Below are positions 24,064 to 34,882 of a stretch of DNA of 64,000 bases, in pieces. A program made the translations under genes and the position numbers. This stretch comes from Argopecten irradians. Its lineage: Eukaryota > Mollusca > Bivalvia > Pectinida > Pectinidae. Numbering within the stretch: position 1 is the first letter of the stretch; every line of letters starts with the position of its first letter. The notes under the pieces are model-generated. The model was given only the letters and a program-made list of their open reading frames with translations, did not search any database and was not told where the DNA came from. The stretch lies in contig NC_091135.1 of NCBI RefSeq assembly GCF_041381155.1, forward strand, positions 710,620 through 774,619, read 5' to 3'.

Positions 24064-24942
24064 TTAATAAAGGATCTTGTCGAAGCCACACAGGCATGTT
24101 TCTAAGATGAGAATCCTTTTTGGCGAATAGATCCTTGTTTCTTCTTTTATCTTTAGTGTCTCAGCACTGTACTCATCTGGTACATCTACCTCCTTAAAGT
24201 TTTCTTCGTCTTTGTCATCGTCTTTTGTCGCAGTTATACTAGAAATGTCTTTGTCTTCTAAGGCCTGTGCTTTGCCTACTACACTTCCTCGTTTTAGGTT
24301 AATCGTCCTGTTTGTTTGGTTAAGTATCAAGATAGGTATCTTGCGAGGGTTCTTGACCTTTGTTACACCGTTTTGTAAGGTCAAACCAGGTTCATCATAT
24401 ATACAAGTGTCATTTGGTGATATCTCTAAGAGCTTTGATCCTGGTATCTTAAAAGTTCTTGGGAGTCTTACCTGACATACCGTTGCCGTTTGCGGTCTTA
24501 ACAATGTCTTGTGGGTGGTCCTTATTATATGTATGTCTTCCTCTAATTGAACATAGGTCTTACCTATACGCATACATGCAAGGTCAAAATACATTCTAAC
24601 GCCATTTTGTTTAAGAAAATCTAAACCAAGGATACAGTTTCTGTTCATGCCATCAACAACATAAAATTTATGTCTTAAGGTCAAATGTCTTATTTGAAAT
24701 GAAATGTCTGCTGAACCTATTACCTTGAGCGGTGTACTGCTGACGGATTGGAGAGTCATGCTTTCTTTTCTTAGTCGTGGTTTGTTCGGTAACATCTTAA
24801 AAATCCTATTGCTGATTATGGAAACCTCAGCACCTGTGTCTAAGAGAGCTCTTAATTTTTGTTTACCTATTTTTATCACAGTTGTACTTGGGTTACCTGA
24901 TATTTCTATTTTCTTAGACACATGCTTCTTATTTCTTTTCAA
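24064..24942 (-). pseudogene. Retroviral-type aspartic protease region of the decayed gypsy element
   Basis: A 292-codon frame with the protease active site LLDTGAEVSII about 35 residues in and the second conserved motif (NCILGLDFLKQNG) about 75 residues later. The downstream part is a linker as found before RT in gypsy and related elements. No reverse transcriptase follows; the reading frame ends at the boundary with the tyrosine-recombinase element. Confidence 0.8.
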
Positions 24943-24977
24943 CCTCGCTCCATCGGTTTCCTTATGAAGCGAGGTCT

Positions 24978-26170
24978 TTAGTTTAACGGCCTACCTTTTC
25001 TATTTAATTGGGGGCAGTTCTTTCTAATGCGACCTTCTTCATTACATTGAAAACATCTGAATTGTGATCTTTGTTTATTTCGACCTAATGACTGCACTTG
25101 TGGGGGGTTCTGATTTTGCACTCTGTTACCCATTCTATACGACCTATTTTGGGTTTGGTTCTGATATCTGCTATTGTCTGAATACCTATTTCTAGGGGCT
25201 CTATTAAGGGGTGTCTGTCTCTGTGTTTCCCTAAAACTATTTCTGTCTTGTACTGGGCGTGGTCTATGTCTTATGATATTGTTTTGTTTACATTTATAAC
25301 ACTGTCTCTGTCTGGTGTGGTCAATGTCCATTGGTACTTCTCGCCTCGTGTTAGTTTCGTTATGTCTAAGGTTCAAGTATGTGTCTTGCGTAGGAGCTAC
25401 CTGAGGGTCATATACATGTTCCTGTCTTGGCCTTAAGACTATGTCATTGTCATTATTCATGTCTTGTCTTAGATTTAACCTTTTCCTAAGGTTCTGTTCG
25501 CGCATAGCTATATGTACCGCCCTCTCTAATGTGTCTGGGTCCTCGCGCATAACCTTCATCTTAACATAATCGAAATGCAACCCATCACAAAAGGCGTTAA
25601 CTAATTGTCTTTGAACAATGCCCTTTTCACATTCCTGGGCATCAGGATACGCGTCTTCTGCTACAGGAGTCGTTCAGCGTATATCTGGACGCTTTCGTCC
25701 TGTTTCTGTATCGTTTTACGTAATAAGGTCATAGCTTGATGCGAATCTGTTATGTCAGCGAATCTTTGTTTGAGGAGTTTCTTAAGGTCCTCCCAAGACA
25801 GATCTCCCTCTAAATCGTCTAAATATCGTTTGATAAAATCCCCTACTGAACCTACACTTGTTTGATACGCTATATTAGGAATTGCCTTGTCATCTAGCCC
25901 TACTAATTTCGCGTATTTTTCTATTTCTTTTATCCAGGTCTTGAATTTAGTGGGGTCACCCTCAAATGATCTAACGACCTGGAAAACTCCCTGCGCTGTC
26001 ATAGCCGCAGAGAAGTTCTTAAAATGTTGTGCTATGTTTCTGAACACTACCTCACTATTGTCCTGAGAAATATTCTGATCTGTGGGCATACTTTGATTTT
26101 GTTCTGTCTGTGTTAGACCTGCCATACGCTCAGTTAATTGGGCCATGTCTACATCTAAATTGAGAGACAT
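24978..26170 (-). pseudogene. gag: Gypsy-type Gag, frameshifted
   Basis: The N-terminal frame (26170-25661) has a Gag capsid character (VRSFEGDPTKFKTWIKEIEKY). It hits a stop at 25661; a one-base shift there continues as EDAYPDAQECEKGIVQRQL into 25580-24978. The C-terminal region is rich in Arg, Gln and Asn and ends in one zinc knuckle, CFQCNEEGRIRKNC, in which the zinc-binding His is replaced by Arg. The frameshift and the lost ligand show a dead copy. Confidence 0.8.
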
Positions 26171-26399
26171 ATTTCTTTTTAAGATATTGCCAAAAATATG
26201 TATACTGACAGTACCTGGTTTCTAACTAACCAAATTAAACCACTAAATACCTAAACAACATTAAAAATGGTCAGCTACTAGAGGTACTAATCAAAGTAGA
26301 GAAATTTCGCTTACCTTTAGCCGTCTGTTTCTTCGTCTTCAGGTTCTTTCTTTTCTTCTTTATATTGAAGAGCCTGGTCATGCAGCACCAAATAACATA

Positions 26400-26808
26400 A
26401 CCTCTTACCCCACCTTGTCGTCCTATGGATGGCTGTGTTGGTCGAAATGACGACAAGGAGTAGGGTAGAAGCTTGTTGACGGCTTTTATTCAAAGTGTAG
26501 ACAAGAGTTCTCACTTTCTCTCTCTCATGTGTGTGTGGCCCTAGAGGAGGCGGTGACGTAGGTGTATGTTAGGCAGAAGTACCCAGTCTCAGTCTTATTC
26601 CCGTCTAATGTCCGTCTAATTTCAGTCTCATTTCAGTCTGACTGGGGCCTATTGCGGCCCTCTATTTATAATGATTGGGTACGTGACTGGTACACGTGCC
26701 GTTGGGACAATGCTTGCCCCAAAGGTTACCCAGCTCATCATAAACTGTCAAAATTTACTAATTTTAATTCAGAATACAGCCTTACCGGATCCTGATGCAG
26801 GCTTAACA
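26400..26808 (-). promoter_or_regulatory. Probable 5' LTR with CCAAT and TATA boxes
   Basis: The minus strand starts TGTTAAGCC at 26808 and contains CCAATCATTATAAATAG at 26662-26679, a CCAAT box and TATA box in promoter order. It lies ~230 bp upstream of the gag start. The inner LTR boundary is approximate: a TTTGGTGCTGCATGACC sequence near 26379-26395 could be the primer-binding site. No partner LTR was found. Confidence 0.5.
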
Positions 26809-26904
26809 GAATATAAATGTTTTGATTTTCTGACTGGACTTGGTTGAGGCTGGACAGAACCGCCTGTAATATGCACATTTTGCACAAACTATACTGCGCA
26901 GTTA

Positions 26905-27130
26905 AACAGGTGTGTGGACTACGTGATGTCCTGTCATTCCTTCCAGAACATTCCACGTAGTCCCTACCATACCCATACCTATTCGGTAACAATTAACTAA
27001 TAAGTTGGTCACCTAGTTTAACACGTGCATAGACCGTGCGATGTCCTGTCATGCTTTCCAGAACATCCCACGTAGTCGCTACTAAGTAGGTGCCGTAACA
27101 ATTTACTGATATTTCGGTCACCTAGTTTGG
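26905..27130. repeat. Two tandem imperfect ~112 bp copies
   Basis: Each copy runs from a GATGTCCTGTCAT motif through CCAGAACAT.CCACGTAGTC to GGTCACCTAGTTT (about 26912-27022 and 27027-27130). No coding frame. Origin unknown. Confidence 0.75.
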
Positions 27131-27211
27131 CCATGCCCTAAAACAACAACCTAACTCTGGCAGCAAGCATGAGTAAACAATCCCGCGTTACTGACCTTTA
27201 AATATACTACA

Positions 27212-27313
27212 TGTTGATTGTCATTGACGTATTTGTAGTTGTTTAGTAGAAGTAAGATGCGGAGCCAGGCTGAAAACATGACATGCTTTAATGGCGTCAA
27301 CTTCCGTAAGTAC
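27212..27313 (-). repeat. Gypsy-3 left partial LTR (U5 end outermost)
   Basis: The reverse complement of the last ~102 bp of the 32179-32357 LTR. It breaks off after GTAAGTAC, where it joins the integrase scrap with a 2-3 bp overlap. Confidence 0.9.
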
Positions 27314-27339
27314 TACGAGCGAACATCAAACAAAGGTTA
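27312..27339 (+). pseudogene. 28 bp integrase scrap at a template-switch junction
   Basis: Identical to 30759-30786 in the integrase coding region (ACTACGAGCGAACATC...). It joins the minus-strand protease segment through an 11 bp shared sequence, AACAAAGGTTA. Confidence 0.9.
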
Positions 27340-28463
27340 TGTTGGAGACCTCTCTGTTCCGTGGGTTGTAAACCGGAAGTCGACATTCTCCTAGTGGTTT
27401 CAGGTTTGTGTTGTTCCACATGTTTAGTCTAACCTTAGTTGGGGTCACCTGATCTTTACGGACATATCTCTGGCAGATGGTATTTATGTCTGCTCCACTA
27501 TCAACTTGGAAGGAAACGTCATTATCATTCACGATGAGTGTAGCCTTGATACGGTTCGAGTTGTTCTTGTTTACCGCCATGAGCCAGTTATCATCATAAT
27601 CAGATTCATCACTGTCTTTCAGCTCCGACACAGCATTTATTTTCTTACACTGGGACTTAAAGTGATTGTTACCATGACAATGATCACATTTCTTTCCCCA
27701 TGCCGGACATTTTTCCCGTTGTTTCTTATGTTTAAATCCACATAATTTGCAGTTGAATTTTAGTGTCTCTCCAGACTCTTTACTCTGACTTACAGTCTTC
27801 TTATATTTTTGAGTTGAGTGGTGTTGGCTTTTCTTTCTGTTTGGACCTTTCTGATGTCCAACTGCATTTACTTTATTAGCAGATGCTGTAGACTGGTCAC
27901 GAAATTCCTTCGCCTGTTGGTTGGACTGTTCGTAGGCCCTACAGAGTTTGACAGCCTTGTTGAGATCCAAGTCGTCATCTCTCAGTAAAAGTTCTTGCAA
28001 TTTACCAGAAACTGAAAATACGATTTTGTCACGTATCATGCGGTCTTTTTCACTGAAATTACAAGCACCCGCACGCGTTTTCAGTTCTGTCAGAAACTTA
28101 TCAAAGGGCTCGTGGTACACAGTGTTCCAGAAACGATGAGTTTCTAATACCTCGTTTTTCCTGGGGTTACAATAGTTCTCTATTGCTTGTAAAACCTTTT
28201 GTGGGTCATTCTGGTCAGTATCATTATCCCATGTAAGATTGTCATATATTTCCACTACTTGTGGCCCAGCACAGTTGAGAATAACTGCCGTCTGCACTTT
28301 TTTGCTTTTTTCAGAGACACCGGAAGCATCGACGTAAATGTCTATCTGTCTTCTCCATCGCTTAAAATTTTCGGCGATGTTCCCCGTGGATATATCAAGA
28401 GGGGGTGGGGGGCGCAGCAAAACTCACGTTTTCTGTCGCTGCAGGTTGGACAGGATCAGCCAT
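27326..28463 (-). pseudogene. gag: Gypsy-3 Gag and start of protease
   Basis: The start ATG at 28461-28463 (MADPVQPAATENVSFAAPP) runs into a C6 homopolymer at 28407-28412 that shifts the frame. With five Cs it would continue into the 364-codon frame 28420-27326. That frame has the mag-type capsid, then two Cys-rich knuckles (CKLCGFKHKKQREKC and CDHCHGNNHFKSQC), then the beginning of the protease with VDSGAD, an Asp-Ser-Gly active site. The frame is cut off by the rearrangement after NITFV. The extra C may be decay or sequencing error. Confidence 0.88.
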
Positions 28464-28589
28464 GTCGAGAAGTTAATAAGTACACGTGGTATCAAGATCT
28501 AGCCACGAGCACGTGTGTATCACGAGTGTAGAAAACACGGCATAGATGAAGATAATTTGTGATCATTCAAACAATTCATCAGAAAGTTT

Positions 28590-28636
28590 ATATTGCCTGG
28601 TCGTTGCTATAGCATAGTTCCTTACCGCTGCCACCA
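28590..28636 (-). promoter_or_regulatory. Gypsy-3 primer-binding site and leader
   Basis: Directly after the LTR end CAATCAACA the minus strand reads TGGTGGCAGCGG, the expected TGG start of a tRNA-primed site. I cannot assign the tRNA. Confidence 0.6.
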
Positions 28637-28724
28637 TGTTGATTGTCATTGACGTATTTGTAGTTGTTTAGTAGAAGTAAGATGCGGAGCCAGGCTGAAA
28701 ACATGACATGCTTTAATGGCGTCA
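28637..28724 (-). repeat. Gypsy-3 internal partial LTR at the head-to-head junction
   Basis: 88 bp of the U5 side of the LTR, followed on the minus strand by PBS and gag. On the plus strand it joins the gag zinc-knuckle region with a TCA overlap. Confidence 0.9.
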
Positions 28725-31700
28725 TTGTCATGGTAACAATCACTTTAAGTCCCAGTGTAAGAAAATAAATGCTGTGTCGGAGCTGAAAGACAGTGATGAA
28801 TCTGATTATGATGATAACTGGCTCATGGCGGTAAACAAGAACAACTCGAACCGTATCAAGGCTACACTCATCGTGAATGATAATGACGTTTCCTTCCAAG
28901 TTGATAGTGGAGCAGACATAAATACCATCTGCCAGAGATATGTCCGTAAAGATCAGGTGACCCCAACTAAGGTTAGACTAAACATGTGGAACAACACAAA
29001 CCTGAAACCACTAGGAGAATGTCGACTTCCGGTTTACAACCCACGGAACAGAGAGGTCTCCAACATAACCTTTGTTGTTGTCAAGAACGGATATACCAAC
29101 TTGCTAGGACTACCTACTATCAAGCAGCTTGGTTTCGTAACCATACACGAGGATCGTTTTGTGTCAAAAGTTGAGACCACAACACTAGGTGATCTAGGGG
29201 AGGCAACCCTACATGTTGATGAGACTGTACCTCCAAAGGTGTTACCCTGTCGTAAGATTCCCATAGCACTACAGGATAAAGTCAAACAGGAACTTGACAG
29301 TTTAGTAGATAGAGGAGTACTGATACCTGTGTCTGAACCAACCAAATGGGTTAGTCTGATGGCCATTGTTCATAAAGCTAATGGCAAATTGAGAATATGC
29401 ATAGACCCTCAACCTCTCAATGTCGCTCTAAGGAGACAGCACTACAAACTTCCCACTCTGGAGGATGTCTTGCCAAAACTATCCAACACTAGAGTATTTA
29501 GTAAGCTGGATATCAAAGAGGCATTCTGGCATGTTCGACTTGATGATGATTCAAGTTATCTCACAACTATGATGACACCTTTTGGACGATACCGTTGGAA
29601 CAGACTTCCATTTGGCCTCAAAGTCTCAAGCGAGATATTCCAACACAAACTGGATGAAGCTCTAGGCGACCTTGAGGGAACTTTCTGTGTCATTGACGAC
29701 ATAATCATCGCTGGACGTGGTAATTCTGATGAAGAGGCCAAGAAAGATAATGACGAGAAATTAGCAGCTGTGCTGAATCGTTGCTCTGAAAAGAACATTA
29801 TTCTGAATAAAGACAAGCAATAAGTAGGGCTATCGGAAGTAAGATTCCATGGCCATCGTATCACTAAGGATGGAGTGAAAGTTGACGACTCGAAAGTCAA
29901 AGCAATACTTGAAATGCCGGCACCAAGTGATGTATCAGGTGTCAAAAGACTTTGTGGAATGGTACAATACATGTCACGTTTCCTGCCAGATCTCTCAGAC
30001 AGGATTGAGCCTATCCGTCTACTTACCTGCAAGAATACTCCATTTGAATGGTCAGCTGAGTGTGAGGAGGCGTTTTCTTCATTGAAACACATGTTAACTC
30101 ACTCACCTGTCTTGCAATACTTTGATGCAAAGAAACCTGTTGTTGTACAATGTGATGCCTCGGGAACTGGTATAGGTGCATGTTTAATGCAGGAAGGGAA
30201 ACCTATCGAGTACGCCTCTCGTGCACTTACTCCATGCGAACGCAGATGGGCACAAATAGAAAAGGAGGCGCTCGCCGTATTATTTGGTCTAGAACGATTT
30301 GACCAATACACGTATGGCCGTAGTGTTACAATTGAAAACGACCACAAACCCCTTGCTTCAATCCTACAGAAACCTCTGAACCTGGCACCAAAAAGAATAC
30401 AGGACATTATGATGCGTATGTACAGATATGATGTGACGTTCTGTTTTGTCAAGGGAGAGCATCTATTTCTAGCCGACACGCTCAGTAGGGCTTATTTGAG
30501 CAGTTGTGAGAATGCACGTCCACGCATTCTGTCAGTCCAAACTTTTGAAAACATCCCAGACATTAGACTAGGAGAAATCAGAAGAGAAGTCCAAAAGGAT
30601 GGAAATCTACAAACTTTGGTCAGTGTTGTGCTCGAGGAATGGCCAAGTGACAAGTACAAAGTACCACACTGTATATTGCCATACTACGACATTCGCGACA
30701 CTTTAAGTGTAGAAGATGGACTAGTGGTCAAAGGCGAGTCTGTCATTATTCCGTCAGCACTACGAGCGAACATCAAACAAAGGTTACATAGTGCACATCT
30801 TGGATATGATAGTATGATGCGTCGTGCTCGAGGCACAGTATATTGGCCAGGCATGGCACAAGACATTAGACAAATAGCTGATGCCTGTGAAATCTGTCAA
30901 GGAATGAAAGCTAAACCTGCTGCGGAACCCCTTAAGCAGCACTGTGATGGTGATTTTGCTTTCCAGAAAGTTGGTCTGGATTTGTTTGAAATTGCGGGGA
31001 GGCAATACCTTATCACCGTAGACTACTATTCTAGCTTCATTGAGGTAGATCTACTTACAAAAACCACTAGTTCTCAAGTGATATCTCTACTCAAGAAACA
31101 TTTTGCTCGCTATGGAATACCACAATCGATAGTATCCGATGGAGGACCGCAGTTCACAAGTCAGGAGTTCGAATCATTTGTGACAGACTGGGGAATAAGC
31201 CACTCTATTTCATCACCAATGCACCAAAGGGAGAATGGTAAGGCAGAATCTGCGGTAAGAATCATGAAAACTCTACTTATCAAAACCAAGAAAGAGGGAG
31301 GAGATCCCTATGTGGCTATATTGGAGCAGAGAAACACTCCAAGACAAGACACTGGACTTAGCCCAGCAGAAATGCTATTTCAGAGGCCTACACGAACATT
31401 CTTGCCATATCTTCACAAAACGCAGAATGACACCAGTCACACAAAGGCAAAACGCGAAAAACGTAAACAGTCTGTGAAGAAGTGTTATGACAAGAAAACC
31501 AAAAACTTGTCCCAACTTGAAATTGACCAATCTGTGTATTATCAGCATTCCGAAGGGCAACAGTGGAAACGCGGGAAAGTTGTCGGAATTCTCGGTCAGC
31601 GTACGTATGAGCTAAAGGGACAGGATGGTGGTGTATATAAACGTAATCGTGTACACATTAGACCAACGACCATTGATGTGCATGTGCGTGATAGATCCCC

Positions 31701-31923
31701 GTTGCGAGTTAGGGTACCAGATGTAATATCGCGTTCGAGTGTGCAAACTAGCAGCAGTACCGGCAGTGCTAAAAATGAGAAACCCATACTGGAGGACCGA
31801 CGCAAGGTTATCATCAGTAAGCCAGACACTCAGGACCCAAAGCATGAAAACTCTATCGCAAATAGTAGACCCAAACGTGAAATACGCGCACCTGTAAAGT
31901 TCAAGGACTTCGTCACCAAGTGA
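28725..31923 (+). pseudogene. pol: Gypsy-3 Pol: protease, RT, RNase H, integrase with one nonsense codon
   Basis: The frame opens inside the second zinc knuckle, so there is no gag start on this strand. Protease has VDSGADIN. RT has TPFGRYRWNRLPFG and catalytic CVIDD. A TAA at 29821-29823 interrupts the RT/connection; the frame is the same on both sides, consistent with a single C-to-T change. RNase H follows (VQCDASGTGIG, ENDHKPL). The integrase has an HHCC region (HLGY...CEICQG), Asp in GLDLFE, Asp in SDGGPQF and Glu in GKAESAV. A GPY/F-like region and basic tail end at 31923. Apart from the stop the domains look intact, so this copy is young. Confidence 0.93.
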
Positions 31924-32165
31924 CTGAATGGTCATGAACATTTGCATGCATTTAATTTGTGGATATGATTTCAGTGTTCAATTTAGGTTGTGTTTTTTCG
32001 AGTTTAAAGTTCATTACCAGTTTAAGTGACAGTTACAGTGAAGGACAGTGTCTATAGCAAATCAGGTCATAAAGTAAAGTTTTGATTATTAAGTGATAAC
32101 TCAAAGTTTAGATATTAATTACAGTCTATTTCTAGTAATTTTAAAAGATAAAATAATCTTTCTTT

Positions 32166-32178
32166 AAAGAAGGGAGGA
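32166..32178 (+). promoter_or_regulatory. Gypsy-3 polypurine tract
   Basis: AAAGAAGGGAGGA immediately precedes the 3' LTR. Confidence 0.85.
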
Positions 32179-32357
32179 TGTTGATAATATCCGGATTCTC
32201 CGTATCAGACTCTGTATATTAGTATTACCCTTAGAGCTTACTCCCATAATCTTTTGTACTTACGGAAGTTGACGCCATTAAAGCATGTCATGTTTTCAGC
32301 CTGGCTCCGCATCTTACTTCTACTAAACAACTACAAATACGTCAATGACAATCAACA
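32179..32357 (+). repeat. Gypsy-3 full 3' LTR
   Basis: 179 bp, TGTTGATAATATCC to GACAATCAACA. It is the only complete LTR of the element and is followed by CTACA at 32358-32362. Confidence 0.93.
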
Positions 32358-32362
32358 CTACA

Positions 32363-34713
32363 CATCGGTACTAGGTCTAAGCAACACTATATACATCACA
32401 ATAATGCACTATGAAATTAAACACAGCCTAATAAATATATACATGGTTGTTATTAAATAACTAATACTTGTACTCTTATAAAATACACTATAATTTAACT
32501 CAGCCCCGCGATCCACAATTATACACGGCTAGCATAACAACTTCTGTCAAGGTTCAACAGGTACCCCACTTCCTGTTTACCTAGCGGGAATATTCAAATA
32601 TCATATCTATTAATAATATTCATGGGGACTTAAGTAGGGCTACTAGCCTGTCTATCTCTATAGGGTTACAATCATCTATCACCAATAGTATCATTGGGGC
32701 TTAAGCAAGGCTACCAGCCTGTCTACCTCTATAGGGTTACATATTTATGTATAAAACTTTCTATTATCTTCTGTCTGATTGGGTGCGTTACGTGTATATA
32801 GTAAACTAAGTTATAGTATAGCTACAGATTTTATATATAGGAGTATACATCTTTCAGGTAGATTTTGTCCCTGTAAATTAAGGAATATATATAGATATAT
32901 ATGTAGTTTGTCATATACAGATGTAATCATTATTTACTTTATTTTTTTATTATTTAAGCATTGGTCGTCATAATTTTGACATACGTAGATATACATTGGG
33001 TGCTCTATCATAGCCAATGGTGCGCGTTCGCGCACCATGATATATATGCTAGAACACCCAATGTAGCACATCCGGTGTGTTACCATCAACATCTGACTAA
33101 ACAATAACAGAAGATGAAATAGTCCCATCGATAAAATGAGATATACAACGATAAATACATCACTTCAATCCACTTCAAATATTTTAATTAGAAAATAGTT
33201 TCATATTCATCAATTTTCAGAATACCGGTATGTTATATTCTTCATTGAATTCTGACACTGGTGTAAAACCCAATCGTTTATTATGAGTACGCCAGAGCTT
33301 AACTGCCAATGATAATACTGCAAATTAGCATACATTGGGCTTCTTAGCAACATATAGGTACTGTACAATGGCAATGGAAATATGTATCTTTAATCATTTA
33401 ATAATGTAAACACATAAACATTTCATTTGTAATGTTAACAAGAAGTAATTGATATTTAGCGTTCCTGTTGTTTTGGTGACAACGTAGTAAGATGTTGTTT
33501 GTATATATTAAGAAGTGTCCACATATGCCAGAAATACACTAAATTGCAGAGAGGGCCAACATTAGCTCAAAATTTTATCTGGTAGAGTTATGTTATATAA
33601 GATACTGTCCTGATCTTCACTTCCCATACTACAACATTCATTTGAAAATACTTTTTGTAGACACGCCTCTTTAAGAATGGTATCAATCTTACCCGACAGA
33701 CGTCGCTTTATTCCATAAAACAATTGTAGAGTAAGGCAATTATTTGACTAAAACATAGAACGAAGGAACAGAAAAAATATAATGATTTATTTATAATTGT
33801 ACCGGGTATTTGATTAATGCTAACACATGTATTTTTGCTGGATATATCATTGTACAAACCTTTTTATATCGACTACTTGATCCCTTGATGACTCTAAATC
33901 ATAAAAGCCCACTACCTTTTCCGAAACGGCTTTTAATTTTTTAAATGGGAATGTAAAACGAGATCGATAATTTTGTAGAGTCGAAAAGTTATTAAATTGC
34001 CGTGAATTCTACACTTATCATCATTTTTTTTAAAAATAAATTAAAATAAATAAAATGTTCATAACGCAAGTGGTCTTATGTTTCCCGCCGTCGTCCAAAA
34101 TACCGCACGGTAGTTCAATACAACTGCACCAGACGGCAAACCAGCGAAATGAATCTCCACTGTTATCATATATTACGCAGGAAATCTTTGTTTTGTGTTA
34201 TTACCTCATCTTATGCTATTGATATGTATTTTCTTGTGCTATTAATACTTTGAAGAAAACTTTAAATTTTGCTTCTGAAAGGTAGTTTAACATGTAATTA
34301 ATAATATGTAGGACATTGTAATGGTAAAAAAGAATGTCTCGTAGCATCACACATTGACATTGTAAGTATACCAATCTAACATTGTAAATATACCAATCTA
34401 CAATGGTAATACTGTAAACCAACTTAATGTGCTTGCCTTACGACTTGTCCACGACGATTTCATTTCGTAATTTTATCTTATTTGGTATTACTCTACCTGT
34501 TTTTGAAATAGTTTTGCGGAATTTCATTTTGCCGATTTATAATCACCCGTCGAATTTAATCGCACGTGTACGTTTGTTTACAGTGAATCATCAACACTCG
34601 TCACAGAAAATAAAATATGGATTAATTTAATATTGTGAATGTTTAAAACAACCCACTTCCTTCAAATGCAGATAAGTTCAAGCAATGACACCTTTAGTCG
34701 GTATTTATCAGAA
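32363..34713. other. Non-coding region with two small repeats
   Basis: No supported gene. Two copies of a ~50 bp block (TTAAG.A.GGCTAC.AGCCTGTCTA.CTCTATAGGGTTACA) lie at 32621-32670 and 32692-32741. A palindrome is at 32994-33063. The rest is AT-rich and unremarkable, with only short low-complexity ORFs. Confidence 0.6.
32994..33063. repeat. ~70 bp imperfect palindrome
   Basis: The outer arms are CATTGGGTG and CACCCAATG. The core is a perfect stem GGTGCGCG TT CGCGCACC (33019-33036). Probably a minimal fold-back MITE. Confidence 0.7.
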
Positions 34714-34719
34714 TTTATT
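34714..34719 (-). terminator. Poly(A) signal of the GMC oxidoreductase gene
   Basis: AATAAA on the minus strand about 165 bases past the stop codon at 34883. It is the first clear signal downstream of the gene. Confidence 0.55.
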
Positions 34720-34882
34720 ACCACCCTGTTAAAAGAATGAAGTCAATTTCAAATATAAAACATCAATATTCGCTTATAAATATAGGTATATAAAATCGCC
34801 TGAAATCTTCGATCGTAAAGAACGATTTTCGCCTCAAAACTGTTCAGCGTACGTCAAGAAGCTGCGGAACTTAGTAGAAGTT

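Larger units (their letters stand above)
24064..26808 (-). mobile_element. Decayed Ty3/gypsy fragment: 5' LTR, gag, protease
   Basis: On the minus strand: an LTR-like promoter region (about 26400-26808), gag (26170-24978) and protease (24942-24064). Sequence identity is then lost before reverse transcriptase, where the tyrosine-recombinase element begins. There is no matching 3' LTR in the window. Protein family differs from Gypsy-1, -2 and -3. Confidence 0.75.
27212..32357. mobile_element. Gypsy-3: rearranged Ty3/gypsy element with U5 termini at both ends
   Basis: The outer ends are TGTTGATTG and CAATCAACA, both the U5 (3') end of the same LTR. They are flanked by CTACA on each side (27207-27211 and 32358-32362). 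Inside, the left half is on the minus strand (LTR part, PBS, gag, start of protease) and the right half on the plus strand (end of gag, protease, RT, RNase H, integrase, PPT, full 3' LTR). A 28 bp integrase scrap sits at the left junction. The outer duplication shows that integrase inserted this already rearranged DNA. Confidence 0.88.

Noticed and set aside
29556-30092. 178-codon minus-strand ORF
   Set aside because: Antisense shadow of the Gypsy-3 reverse transcriptase.
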